In this document: positions 27,060-36,046 of the stretch, piece after piece
Layout of the letters: each line of letters starts with the position of its first letter
How positions within the stretch are numbered: the first letter of the stretch is position 1
Source of the DNA: Pseudoalteromonas piscicida
GTDB taxonomy: Bacteria; Pseudomonadota; Gammaproteobacteria; Enterobacterales; Alteromonadaceae
Direction of reading: 5' to 3'
Length of the DNA: 60,000 nt
Assembly: GCF_000238315.3 (NCBI RefSeq)
Contig: NZ_CP011924.1
Span: 2,872,501-2,932,500, forward strand
Translations under genes and position numbers: made by a program
The notes under the pieces: model-generated
The model's database searches: none
What the model saw: only the letters and a program-made list of their open reading frames with translations
Told to the model about the DNA's origin: nothing

Positions 27060-29372
27060 ATGAGCAATATCACACAACGTTTAGCAACGGAGCTTAACGC
27101 CAGAGAACAGCAAGTTAATGCTGCTATTAGTTTGCTAGACGAAGGGGCAACCGTTCCATTTATTGCACGTTACCGTAAAGAGGTAACGGGTGGCTTAGAT
27201 GACACTCAACTGCGCTTGCTTGAGCAAAGGTTAGGTTACTTACGAGAGCTCGATGAACGTCGCGAGTTTATTTTAAAAACCATCGATGGGCAGGGTAAAC
27301 TCACTGCTGAGTTAAATGCAGAAATACAAGCCGCCGACAGCAAAACCGTACTCGAAGATTTATATCTCCCATACAAACCAAAGCGCAGAACAAAAGGCCA
27401 AATCGCGATAGAAGCAGGTTTAGAAGCCTTAGCTGACGCTTTATTTGCAGATCCAACGTTGGACCCAGAGCAACAAGCGACTCCTTTCATTGATGAAAGC
27501 AAAGGCGTTGCAGACAGCAAAGCGGCTTTAGATGGCGCTAAGTTTATTCTCATGGAGCGTTTTGCAGAAGACGCAAAGCTACTTGCTAAACTCCGTGCAC
27601 ACCTTAAAGACAACGCGCAAATCGAAGCAAGAGTCATTGCCGGTAAAGAAGAAGCTGGAAGCAAATACCGTGACTACTTTGAACATAATGAGCTGCTAAA
27701 TAAAATTCCATCACACCGCGCGCTGGCGATGCTAAGAGCCCGTAACGAAGGCTTTTTGCAGTTATCTATCAACCCGGAACCAAGCGCAGAGGACCCAGCT
27801 CAGTTTTGTGCACAGATCATTGCCGATCATTACCGCCTAGCTGTCTCTGGTAAAGCTGCCAGTGATTGGTTAATGGGAGTGGTCCAGTGGGCATGGAAAA
27901 TTAAAATCGCCCTGCACTTGGAAAATGAATTCTTAGGGTCAATGCGTGAAAAGTCAGAGCTAGACGCTATCGAAGTTTTTGCGAAAAACCTAAAAGATCT
28001 GCTGATGGCTGCGCCTGCTGGTGCAAAAGTGACAATGGGTATCGATCTGGGATTACGTACCGGGTGTAAAGTCGCTATTGTCGATGCCACAGGCAAACTG
28101 ATTGCAACCAGTACTATCCACCCTCATGCCCCTCAAAACCAGTGGGATAAGTCGCTGAAGACACTAGAGCAAATGTGCCGCCAATACAAAGTTGAGCTTA
28201 TTGCTATCGGTAACGGAACCGCGTCTCGCGAAACCGACAAACTGGCCGCAGAACTGCTAAAAAGTGCTACCGAATTAAAGCTCAACAAAATCATGGTGAG
28301 TGAAGCTGGCGCATCGGTGTACTCAGCCTCTGAATTTGCCGCAAACGAATTTCCAGATCTTGATGTATCTCTACGTGGTGCAGTTTCTATCGCAAGAAGA
28401 TTACAAGATCCGTTAGCAGAGCTTGTGAAAATCGAACCTAAATCAATCGGTGTTGGCCAATATCAGCATGATGTTTCTCAAAGCCAGTTAGGACAAACAC
28501 TAACGGCTGTGGTCGAAGACTGCGTAAACTCAGTAGGTGTAGATGTGAATACGGCATCGATACCATTATTAACGCGCGTCTCGGGTTTGAATAAAACATT
28601 AGCCAGCAACATCGTAAAATACCGCGACGAAAATGGCTCTTTCACGGATCGCAAAGCGCTTAAAAAAGTTGAGCGATTAGGACCTAAAGCATTTGAACAA
28701 GCAGCTGGTTTCTTACGTATCGCCAATGGCGACGATCCACTGGATGCATCAGCAGTGCACCCAGAAGCTTACCCGGTTGTCAAAGCGATTTGTAAAAAAC
28801 AAAATCTAGAAGTGAATACCCTTATCGGTAATCGCGAAGTCTTGAATGGCCTTGTGGCAAACGACTATGTAGATGATAAGTTTGGGGTACCAACGGTCAC
28901 TGATATTATCAAAGAATTAGATAAGCCAGGCCGAGATCCTCGCCCAGAATTTAAAACGGCGCAGTTTAAAGCTGGTGTTGAGACAATCACAGATCTTAAA
29001 GTCGGTATGATTTTAGAAGGTGTGGTCTCTAATGTTGCCAATTTTGGGGCTTTTGTGGATGTAGGTGTACATCAAGATGGACTTGTTCACATTTCAGCAC
29101 TCACGGATAAGTTTATTTCCGATCCGCGTGAAGTCGTTAAAGCGGGAGATATCGTTAAGGTCAAAGTGATTGAGGTTGATGTGCCTCGTAAACGCATTAG
29201 CTTTACCATGCGCTTAAACGATGAAATATCTCAAGCTCCAGCGCAAAAACAAAACGCTAAGCCGCACAAAGGAAAACCGGCGCCTAAGTCTTCTAAGCCA
29301 AAGTCACGAGATGCAGGTAACGCTGCGATGGGTAATGCGTTTGCAGAAGCCTTCGCAAAGCTGAAGAAGTAA
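27060..29372 (+). CDS. tex: Tex-family transcription accessory protein (YhgF)
   Basis: A 770-residue RNA-binding protein with the family domain order: N-terminal helical region ([15 protein letters not shown]), YqgF/RNase H-like domain ([17 protein letters not shown] near residue 325), helix-hairpin-helix domains ([18 protein letters not shown]) and an S1 domain near 645-715 ([20 protein letters not shown]). The tail is basic. It acts in the cytoplasm on RNA and transcription; its precise role is not settled. It lies 83 bp after greB, in the usual greB-tex pairing. Confidence 0.95.
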   Translation: MSNITQRLATELNAREQQVNAAISLLDEGATVPFIARYRKEVTGGLDDTQLRLLEQRLGYLRELDERREFILKTIDGQGKLTAELNAEIQAADSKTVLEDLYLPYKPKRRTKGQIAIEAGLEALADALFADPTLDPEQQATPFIDESKGVADSKAALDGAKFILMERFAEDAKLLAKLRAHLKDNAQIEARVIAGKEEAGSKYRDYFEHNELLNKIPSHRALAMLRARNEGFLQLSINPEPSAEDPAQFCAQIIADHYRLAVSGKAASDWLMGVVQWAWKIKIALHLENEFLGSMREKSELDAIEVFAKNLKDLLMAAPAGAKVTMGIDLGLRTGCKVAIVDATGKLIATSTIHPHAPQNQWDKSLKTLEQMCRQYKVELIAIGNGTASRETDKLAAELLKSATELKLNKIMVSEAGASVYSASEFAANEFPDLDVSLRGAVSIARRLQDPLAELVKIEPKSIGVGQYQHDVSQSQLGQTLTAVVEDCVNSVGVDVNTASIPLLTRVSGLNKTLASNIVKYRDENGSFTDRKALKKVERLGPKAFEQAAGFLRIANGDDPLDASAVHPEAYPVVKAICKKQNLEVNTLIGNREVLNGLVANDYVDDKFGVPTVTDIIKELDKPGRDPRPEFKTAQFKAGVETITDLKVGMILEGVVSNVANFGAFVDVGVHQDGLVHISALTDKFISDPREVVKAGDIVKVKVIEVDVPRKRISFTMRLNDEISQAPAQKQNAKPHKGKPAPKSSKPKSRDAGNAAMGNAFAEAFAKLKK

Positions 29373-29379
29373 TCTCAAT

Positions 29380-29576
29380 AACCTGAACTTGGGATAAGAA
29401 GTAAGTTAATCCACTAAACTCACTAAGTTCAAAAGCGTAATATCGCTCTAGCTAGGAGTTATTTCTTAATACAAGGCAAATTTGTGCGTCAATAGCTGGC
29501 CTATTGCAAACAAATTTAACGCAGTAGTAAGGGATAACAGCTGCTAGAGAACGAGTTGTTATCCCGAGTTCAGGTT
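29380..29576. repeat. MITE-like repeat with AACCTGAACT termini
   Basis: A 197-bp noncoding unit immediately after tex. Its 23-bp inverted ends match at 20 of 23 positions (AACCTGAACTTGGGATAA on the left; complement of AACCTGAACTCGGGATAA on the right). There is no coding frame inside. It starts only 8 bp after the tex stop codon, so it probably forms the 3' end of the tex transcript. Unrelated in its ends to the 8191-8400 repeat. Confidence 0.75.
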
Positions 29577-29596
29577 CAACAATGCAATGAACAAAG

Positions 29597-29630
29597 AAAA
29601 GCGCGGCCTTGGTCGCGCTTTTCGTTTGTC
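29597..29630. terminator. Bidirectional hairpin terminator between tex and the metalloprotease gene
   Basis: Arms AAAAGCGCG / CGCGCTTTT (29597-29622) with T-rich sequence on the plus-strand 3' side and an A-rich flank that serves the other strand. It lies past the MITE-like repeat and 60 bp before the end of the convergent gene. The rest of the 29373-29689 gap shows nothing else. Confidence 0.7.
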
Positions 29631-29689
29631 GGGGGTTTTAACTCGTTTTCACTGCAATGACCCGCGGAGGAGAAGGCCAATACCTACGG

Positions 29690-30574
29690 TTAAATTTGCA
29701 CTGATAGCGATGCGGGTTGATTAGGCATCGCTACATGTTGATAAAAGTTTGAGATCCTGAGCGATCTTGCTTGGATTTCAGGATCAGCTTCAATTGGCAT
29801 CGCGACAGCGTAAGGATCTGCATCCTGCTTCAGCTTGGCTTGCTCTTCTTCACTCTCTGCTTTTGCCTGCTCACCACTCAAGCGACGAGTTTGAATATTT
29901 TGCACCCGCTTGCTATCAATTTGTTCTTCACCACTAATAGAAGCTTTTGCCAACTCAGCCTGCGCCGCCGAGAGTTTTTGAGTAGCATCTGCTGCGATGG
30001 CCCTATCAGCGCCCGATGGTTCTGCAGGTGCTAACGCTGCCGCTCTCACCGTTTGCATTTTTTCAATTGTGCCCTGTGGGTCACCTTCAAGCGGCGCAAC
30101 GTCGATCATCACCTCGCCGCCAATAGCGTAGTTATTGCCATCAGGACCGCGCTGATATTCGTAACTCGGTGATCCGGCATATTGCCCGCCTACCCTGGCA
30201 TGAGCCTGCTCATGTAATCTTACTTCTCTATCTCGAGATTTTAATTCTTGAACGACCTGCTCATCTTGCTCTGTTTGTTGCTGCTCTTGTTCATTCTTTT
30301 CTTTTTCTTGGCCTTCGCCTTTTTCACCTTCCTCTTTGCCTTGAATGGTTTTGCTTTGCTCTGTTTTACCATCAGAACCGTAAACTTTTGCATCGTCTAC
30401 GTTAGAAGAGCGGCCTTTTTCAGAATCGGAAAGGTTGCGGTTTTCAGTAAATGAGGGATTAGTTGGTGCAGGTTTTGGGATCGCTTCACGCAGCTGATTA
30501 TCGCGTACAACCGTTTCGGTGTACACGTTGGCAGTGTTTAAATTCATCGCCGGTGGTGGCGTTACTATGTTCAT
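29690..30574 (-). CDS. Putative metalloprotease, CJM1_0395/SprA-related family
   Basis: A 294-residue protein with a long low-complexity, Glu/Gln/Lys-rich central region (residues about 75-115), then a compact domain with the zinc-protease-like motif HEQAH (HExxH type) in EVRLHEQAHARVGG, followed by GSPSYEYQRGPDGNNYAIGGEV. This is the SprA-related signature; members are found near flagellar or surface genes in epsilon- and gammaproteobacteria. No signal peptide is visible. Protease activity is predicted only from the motif. Its start codon overlaps the stop of the upstream small gene by one base (position 30574), implying coexpression. Confidence 0.8.
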   Translation of the reverse strand: MNIVTPPPAMNLNTANVYTETVVRDNQLREAIPKPAPTNPSFTENRNLSDSEKGRSSNVDDAKVYGSDGKTEQSKTIQGKEEGEKGEGQEKEKNEQEQQQTEQDEQVVQELKSRDREVRLHEQAHARVGGQYAGSPSYEYQRGPDGNNYAIGGEVMIDVAPLEGDPQGTIEKMQTVRAAALAPAEPSGADRAIAADATQKLSAAQAELAKASISGEEQIDSKRVQNIQTRRLSGEQAKAESEEEQAKLKQDADPYAVAMPIEADPEIQARSLRISNFYQHVAMPNQPASLSVQI

Positions 30575-30882
30575 TACACTTTAATATCAATCAACGTACC
30601 TAGCACTTCATCTGCAGTGCGAATAGTTTGCACATTGGCTTTCGCGTTAAACTCTTCAACTTTTAAGGCTACCACTGATTCGGTCAAGCTTGGGGTTTCG
30701 CTCACTGGAGCCGTCACAGCTTCACCGGCACTGGCACCCTGCAACTGCCGCCCAGATGCACGTTCAGAATCACTTTGTTGATCGATGGCAGCGCGGTTAA
30801 TATCAGCACTTGCTTGGGCAATCCCCTGAGCAGCGCGGTTATAACCGTCAATTCCATTATTTAACACATCACCTATTGGCAT
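30574..30882 (-). CDS. Small protein with a flagellar rod/hook-like C-terminus
   Basis: A 102-residue soluble protein. Residues 69-102 (VVALKVEEFNAKANVQTIRT then ADEVLGTLIDIKV) resemble the C-terminal helix of flagellar rod and hook proteins, where an N-x-x-T-x-x-TADEMLG-type stretch assembles. The N-terminal part has a short GYNRAAQGIAQASADIN helix of the same character. It is coupled to the metalloprotease gene. It may be an exported substrate or assembly partner; that is inference. Confidence 0.7.
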   Translation of the reverse strand: MPIGDVLNNGIDGYNRAAQGIAQASADINRAAIDQQSDSERASGRQLQGASAGEAVTAPVSETPSLTESVVALKVEEFNAKANVQTIRTADEVLGTLIDIKV

Positions 30883-30947
30883 ATTCGCACCTAGATAAAC
30901 CTTTTCTTACTGACTAATTATTGCGCAAAATATCAACAAAGAAAAGT

Positions 30948-30973
30948 AAAAGCGGCAATTTTTTGCCGCTTTA
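30948..30973. terminator. Hairpin terminator downstream of bioH
   Basis: A strong hairpin (AAAGCGGCAA / TTGCCGCTTT) just 14 bp past the bioH stop (minus strand), with T-rich sequence following on both strands. Confidence 0.75.
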
Positions 30974-30986
30974 TTATTCTAAATTT

Positions 30987-31718
30987 CTAAATAATTGATT
31001 TAAGGAGTGATAAAAAAGCTTCTTTATGAGAGATAAAAGGCGCATGAGAGGCCTTTGCAAGCGTATGAGCCTTAAAATTTGGATTGAGTACCTGCATTTT
31101 TTCTACAGCCGTTTGTGGAACAAGAGAATCTAAACGGCCGAATATGCCTATTGTGGGGAGTTGCAGCCGTGAAAATTCATCACGTAAGTCCTGCGATTTC
31201 AATATCTCCAGTCCACCAGCTAGTGCTTTCGCCTCCGCTTCCGGCAGTGTGCCTAGTAGCGCTTTGAGTTGTTTGATGTCTTCTCTGGCATATTCACTGC
31301 CCATCGCTTGAATAGCTAAAAATCTTTCTATCGTCTTTGCGCTATTGGTTTGCAGTTGAGTCTCAAAGTTGTTTAGCACCTTAGGGGCTATTCCGGGCCA
31401 ATCAGCTTGCTCACAAAAAAATGGCGTTGAAGCGACCAAAATAACCTTGCTAACTTTGTCTGGAAAATGAGCAGCTAAATACAATGCAAATAAGCCCCCC
31501 AAAGACCAGCCTATCAATACGCTTTGTGGCATCAGCTGCTCAGCAATAAGTAAAGCGTTACGCTCAAGAGAATAATCGCCCTCCGCGCTTGGTGTACCAC
31601 CAAACCCAGGAAGGTTTACCGCTTTAATTGGTGTTGTAGGTGCTAAAGCTTCCTCGCATAACTGCCACACCGCTTTGTTCATCCCCCAACCATGGAGCAG
31701 CACAACTTCATTTTGCAT
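30987..31718 (-). CDS. bioH: Pimeloyl-ACP methyl ester carboxylesterase BioH
   Basis: Removes the methyl group from pimeloyl-ACP methyl ester, closing the fatty-acid-like phase of biotin synthesis. The 243 residues form an alpha/beta-hydrolase: oxyanion-region HGWGMNKAVW, nucleophile Ser72 in GWSLGG, catalytic Asp in FGRLDSLVP and His in ASHAPFISH. Length is close to E. coli BioH (256). It is divergent from comF with 57 bp between start codons, as in many gammaproteobacteria. The other bio genes are not in the window. Confidence 0.93.
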   Translation of the reverse strand: MQNEVVLLHGWGMNKAVWQLCEEALAPTTPIKAVNLPGFGGTPSAEGDYSLERNALLIAEQLMPQSVLIGWSLGGLFALYLAAHFPDKVSKVILVASTPFFCEQADWPGIAPKVLNNFETQLQTNSAKTIERFLAIQAMGSEYAREDIKQLKALLGTLPEAEAKALAGGLEILKSQDLRDEFSRLQLPTIGIFGRLDSLVPQTAVEKMQVLNPNFKAHTLAKASHAPFISHKEAFLSLLKSII

Positions 31719-31775
31719 TTATCTGTTCTCTATACCAAACTTGACGCCATGATAGCTAACCCGGGATGGAAAGCA

Positions 31776-32447
31776 ATGATCCAACTTAATCGGTTATTAC
31801 CTAAAAAGTGGTGTCAGCCTTGTGTATGCTGTGAACAAAGCACAACAGAAACCTTGCTTTGTTCATACTGCTTACACGCCTGTTTAGACTTTATGGATAA
31901 AGAGATAAATTTACTTAATTACCCCAATATCCAACGCATGGTTAGCCTTGAAGACTGCGATGGGTTAACCGTGGCGAGTTGGTACCGTACGCCTATAAAC
32001 ACATGGTTGCAAGGAGTAAAGTTTAACCATAGCAAAGCGTATCAATGTGCCTTGAACCTGCTGGCTCAAACACTATGGCAGCGCTTCAGTGAAGAGGATG
32101 CTTTCCCCGTAGACCTTGTTTGTTGTATGCCACTACACCGAAGACGGTTAATCCGACGAGGTTACAATCAAGTTGAGCAGATTTGGCAAGGGCTACCACT
32201 CAGCCAGACAATACTCAAAAGAGCAAAACACACCAAGCCACAATCGGAGCTGACCAAAGCTAAACGAAAACGTAACTTAAACAATGCCTTTGTGCTCAAC
32301 CAATCTGTTGAAGGAAAAAATATAGTATTACTTGAGGATGTGATCACAACGGGTGCGACCATGAATGCAGCGGCAAAAGTGTGTAAACAAAATGGGGCAA
32401 AAATGGTGTGGGCGATGGCTATCAGCCTCACACCATTCGACGCTTAA
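31776..32447 (+). CDS. ComF-family phosphoribosyltransferase-like protein (GntX type)
   Basis: A 224-residue protein related to ComF/GntX. It has an N-terminal four-cysteine zinc site (CQPCVCCEQS and LLCSYCLHAC) and a C-terminal phosphoribosyltransferase fold with the PRPP loop NIVLLEDVITTGATM near residue 187. ComF helps take up or process single-stranded DNA in competent bacteria; the role here is unproven. I chose ATG 31776, preceded by GGGATGG at a good distance; upstream in-frame ATGs would overlap bioH or lack a ribosome-binding site. Confidence 0.88.
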   Translation: MIQLNRLLPKKWCQPCVCCEQSTTETLLCSYCLHACLDFMDKEINLLNYPNIQRMVSLEDCDGLTVASWYRTPINTWLQGVKFNHSKAYQCALNLLAQTLWQRFSEEDAFPVDLVCCMPLHRRRLIRRGYNQVEQIWQGLPLSQTILKRAKHTKPQSELTKAKRKRNLNNAFVLNQSVEGKNIVLLEDVITTGATMNAAAKVCKQNGAKMVWAMAISLTPFDA

Positions 32448-32458
32448 AAGCGTATTAT

Positions 32459-32491
32459 TTGATTGATATAGCTAGAACAGATATCAATCAA
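32459..32491. terminator. A/T-rich hairpin between comF and the M14 peptidase gene
   Basis: A perfect 11-bp inverted repeat (TTGATTGATAT / ATATCAATCAA, loop 11) in the 64-bp gap between two convergent stop codons. It is probably a shared terminator or transcript-end hairpin; there is no T-tract to make it certain. Confidence 0.45.
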
Positions 32492-32511
32492 CTTGCTAAA
32501 TGTTCTGGACC

Positions 32512-35037
32512 TTATCTTATGCCGTGTGCAAAGAACAACGCGTTATTTAGCAGTCGGCTAGAACCGAACCTAAAGCCACGAAATACAGGATTGTCAGTCA
32601 TTCCTACAGCCACCCCACGTCCAGACGTTGACGCTATCAAGACAGAGGAACCAGCGATCTGTTCAACGTTAATATTATCAGCATACCCTGCCAATAAAGG
32701 CTTTTTAGTATACGTCAACGACTCGATAAATGGCTTATTATTACGATGCATCACCCAAGTGCTATTTTTAAAGACAGGCAATTCCCGGTTCTCAAAGCCA
32801 AAAGACAAAGGATGGCTTAAATCCAAACGCGCATCAAAAATCGCGCCGGCAATCCGCTGTTTTGCCGACAGGCTATCTTGATCTGCAAAGGTGAGATTTT
32901 TGCTGTCAAACTGGGCTCGCATTTCTTTGCTTGAAACCATTTCAGCGTCTAGTAGCTGCTGTTCGATTAGCCACTGCGCACCACGCTTTTGCCCCCAAAT
33001 CACACCGCCTTTAGCGACCCAGCTCAAGAGCTTAGCTTTGCTCTTGTCACTTAAATCTCCATATTTACCATCAGCCAATAAAATGTGGGTGTAGCGTGTA
33101 AGATCGAGTTTCTCGATATGCTGCTTTTCCACAATCGACGGAGCAAGTTTTAAATGCCTATCCAAATGATACCAAAGCTCACCCGCTTCATATTGACTTA
33201 CACCCGCACCACCTATGATGAGGACTTCTGGCTTTTGCAGCTGCAGCATTTGTCTTGACCCAAAATCGACGCCACTTCGTGTCATGCCTGTAGTCACACT
33301 ATATACTGGAAGTGAAAGCTCTCTGGCGATTGTTTCAAGCTCAGTAAACCAGTCCGCTTGCTGTTGAATACCACTTGCTATCACCAATGTACCGGCCTGA
33401 AAGTCATGAGAGCCTGAGGTGGTTGATGCTGAAAATGGTGACATTGCAGCTGCCACTTTCACTCCAGCCTGTAAGAGGCGATTTGCTAATTGTGGCGCTA
33501 GGTAATGATGCCATTCTATGGTGTAGGCATAACTTCCTGCAACGGGAGCCAATATATTTGATTCAGTGCTCGATTCACCTTGAAGCTTTAAACCCCAGCC
33601 ACTTTTTACTGCGGCAAAATCTAAATCATAAGCGTACGGCATCGTCCAACCTGAAACATCGTAGAAAGTGTTGTCCTTAAAATGCGTCTGTGTGCTAAAT
33701 AGTGCTTTTATCAAGCGATATTGCGGCTGGGCTAGCGGAATGTATAAATCCCCTTGCTGATATTCAGTGTTATCCACCTCTTTGGTTTTTGAGAGATATT
33801 TCACCTCTATCTGATGCTGTTTCAATAAATCCACAAACGCTTGAAAACGGTAATTATCCTTTCCCCGTGCAACAACGTAACCGTTGATTTCATCTTTACT
33901 CGCAAGCTCATTCGCTTGTTGATAAAACTGCTGCTGATAGTCAAGTAAAGCGCGTCTATGTGTCGTGCTGGCTTGAAATGTCGAGAGACTCGTCGTAACC
34001 TGATTTTTAATCGTTTCAGGAAAGCTCAACACGCCATACTGAGTTTCTTGTGCATGCCCTCGACTACTTGCTTGTTCAAACAAAATGCCAACCGCACCAT
34101 TTACGTCGGGGTACGTAGAACCTTTGCCATAATAAAAGTCATCAAAGCTCTCTTGAGTAAAATATAACTCCCCTTGCGCATCAAGGGCTTTGGCATGAAA
34201 CTTACCAATCTCGTTGGTTAGCGCTACGTTTTGTAATGGGGTAATTGGGTGAGTCCTTGATGGGATCCCAGGTTGAAAAAAATACGTACTATTTGGGCCC
34301 ATTTCATGAAAATCGGTCAGTACGTTAGGTTTCCAACGGTGGAATGCTTTGATCCGTGCTTTTGACTCAGGATGTTGTAGTAGTAACCAGTCACGATTGA
34401 GGTCAAACCAATAATGGTTAGTACGACTAGAAGGCCAAGACTCATTATGCTCGCGATGTGCAGGATCAGTTGATAGAGACATGCTCTTATTGGCGTTTGC
34501 CCATGTAGCAAAGCGTGATAAGCCATCAGGGTTCAAGGCTGGATCTAACAATATCACCGCATTATCAAGAAGCTGTGTAACAGACTCGCCCTGCGCCGCA
34601 GCTAAATAATATGCCATAAGTACCGCTGCATTGCTGCCTGAAGACTCATTACCGTGTACGCTATAGCCCATCCACATAACAACTGGCTGGTCTGAACGGT
34701 TTTGACTACTGCTCAATGAAGCAATATGGTCTTGCTGAATACGCGCCAAGTTTTGTTGGTTTTGTGGCGAGCTCGCTTTTGGGAGTAATAAAGGACGTCG
34801 CTCATGGCTAAATCCGATTGTTTCGACACTCAGCCTTGGGCTTTCACTTGCAAGGGTATGTAGATAATTAACGATTTGATCGTGGCGCAAATGCCACTGC
34901 CCAACTTCATATCCAAACGCTTGTTTTGGCGTAGTTATTGTGGGATCAAATTTTACTTCATCGCCAAAATAATAGGCAATGGGCTTGGCCTGCAAGCTAA
35001 AGCTCAACAGCACGATAATACAGCTTATTAACCGCAT
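32512..35037 (-). CDS. Secreted or periplasmic M14-family zinc carboxypeptidase
   Basis: An 841-residue exported protein with a signal peptide (LISCIIVLLSFSLQAKPIA). The N-terminal catalytic domain of about 330 residues carries M14 motifs: the zinc ligands in YSVHGNESSGSN and the metal-binding His region in DFHEMGPNS. The long C-terminal half (from about residue 350) is a beta-rich extension seen in marine Alteromonadales homologues. It may be exported by the type II system upstream; there is no direct evidence. It is a single gene, divergent from nfuA. Confidence 0.88.
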   Translation of the reverse strand: MRLISCIIVLLSFSLQAKPIAYYFGDEVKFDPTITTPKQAFGYEVGQWHLRHDQIVNYLHTLASESPRLSVETIGFSHERRPLLLPKASSPQNQQNLARIQQDHIASLSSSQNRSDQPVVMWMGYSVHGNESSGSNAAVLMAYYLAAAQGESVTQLLDNAVILLDPALNPDGLSRFATWANANKSMSLSTDPAHREHNESWPSSRTNHYWFDLNRDWLLLQHPESKARIKAFHRWKPNVLTDFHEMGPNSTYFFQPGIPSRTHPITPLQNVALTNEIGKFHAKALDAQGELYFTQESFDDFYYGKGSTYPDVNGAVGILFEQASSRGHAQETQYGVLSFPETIKNQVTTSLSTFQASTTHRRALLDYQQQFYQQANELASKDEINGYVVARGKDNYRFQAFVDLLKQHQIEVKYLSKTKEVDNTEYQQGDLYIPLAQPQYRLIKALFSTQTHFKDNTFYDVSGWTMPYAYDLDFAAVKSGWGLKLQGESSTESNILAPVAGSYAYTIEWHHYLAPQLANRLLQAGVKVAAAMSPFSASTTSGSHDFQAGTLVIASGIQQQADWFTELETIARELSLPVYSVTTGMTRSGVDFGSRQMLQLQKPEVLIIGGAGVSQYEAGELWYHLDRHLKLAPSIVEKQHIEKLDLTRYTHILLADGKYGDLSDKSKAKLLSWVAKGGVIWGQKRGAQWLIEQQLLDAEMVSSKEMRAQFDSKNLTFADQDSLSAKQRIAGAIFDARLDLSHPLSFGFENRELPVFKNSTWVMHRNNKPFIESLTYTKKPLLAGYADNINVEQIAGSSVLIASTSGRGVAVGMTDNPVFRGFRFGSSRLLNNALFFAHGIR

Positions 35038-35182
35038 GATAATGTCCTTTAATTCCGATTACTTTTCAAGCTAACAAGCGCACCGCCGATTGCCAAATTT
35101 TTACGCCGAACACTAGCGACAACACGACGAGGAGATTATGATACGTATTAACCGAGTAATTTAGTCAAGTATAGAGCGAATT

Positions 35183-35758
35183 ATGATCCATATTTCAGAT
35201 TCTGCCCAAAGCCATTTCGCGAAACTATTAGCCGATCAGGCTGAAGGCACTAATATTAGAGTTTTCGTGGTTAATCCAGGCACCTCTCAAGCTGAGTGTG
35301 GCGTGTCATATTGCCCAGCAGATGCCGTTGAACAAAGCGATATCCGCTTACCGTTTAATGGTTTTGAAGCCATCGTTGATGAAGAAAGCGCACCATTTTT
35401 AGAAGAAGCCGATATCGACTTCGTTACCGATAAAATGGGGAGTCAGTTGACGCTTAAGGCACCAAATGCCAAAGCTAAACGATTACGTGATGATGCGAGC
35501 CTAGCTGAGCGCGTAGAGCACATGCTAGTGACAGAAGTAAATCCACAACTGGCCAATCACGGTGGTCAAGTTAGTCTAGTAGAAATTACCGCAGATGGTA
35601 TTGCTGTACTTCAATTCGGCGGTGGTTGTAACGGCTGCTCAATGATTGATGTCACATTGAAAGAAGGCATCGAAAAAGAGATGATCGCTAAGTTTGAAGA
35701 AATCAACGGCGTACGTGACATCACGGAGCACGCGCGCGGCGAACACTCTTACTATTAA
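35183..35758 (+). CDS. nfuA: Fe-S biogenesis protein NfuA
   Basis: An iron-sulfur carrier that delivers 4Fe-4S clusters to client enzymes. The 191 residues have a degenerate A-type N-terminal domain (residues 1-95) and a C-terminal Nfu domain with the cluster-binding CxxC in [17 protein letters not shown]. Length matches E. coli NfuA. The next gene starts at its stop codon. Confidence 0.96.
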   Translation: MIHISDSAQSHFAKLLADQAEGTNIRVFVVNPGTSQAECGVSYCPADAVEQSDIRLPFNGFEAIVDEESAPFLEEADIDFVTDKMGSQLTLKAPNAKAKRLRDDASLAERVEHMLVTEVNPQLANHGGQVSLVEITADGIAVLQFGGGCNGCSMIDVTLKEGIEKEMIAKFEEINGVRDITEHARGEHSYY

Positions 35759-36036
35759 TGAGCAAACCCCTCATTTATCGCTTAGGGTCTCACCCTAAGC
35801 GAAGTCTCAAGTTCTTCCTTTTTGGCCTTGTTATTGTGTTACTCGCGGGTGCTTTTATCGCGCTGGGTTATTATCAAGATCATCGCTTTCAAATCGCAGG
35901 TTTAGTGCTTTTACTTCCTGGTTTATGCTGTGCCTTTTACGGTTATATTGGTATTTTTGCTAATCGCTTTTCTCAAGTGATAGAAGCCAGAGAAAAACGC
36001 CGCCAAGCCCTAAAAGATAACGACCCATTTGCTTAA
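35758..36036 (+). CDS. Small two-helix membrane protein
   Basis: A 92-residue hypothetical with two membrane helices (FFLFGLVIVLLAGAFIALGYY and IAGLVLLLPGLCCAFYGYIGIF) and a charged C-terminal tail. Its ATG overlaps the nfuA stop by one base, so it is coexpressed with nfuA. I do not recognise the family with confidence. Confidence 0.75.
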   Translation: MSKPLIYRLGSHPKRSLKFFLFGLVIVLLAGAFIALGYYQDHRFQIAGLVLLLPGLCCAFYGYIGIFANRFSQVIEAREKRRQALKDNDPFA

Positions 36037-36046
36037 CACAGCCCCA

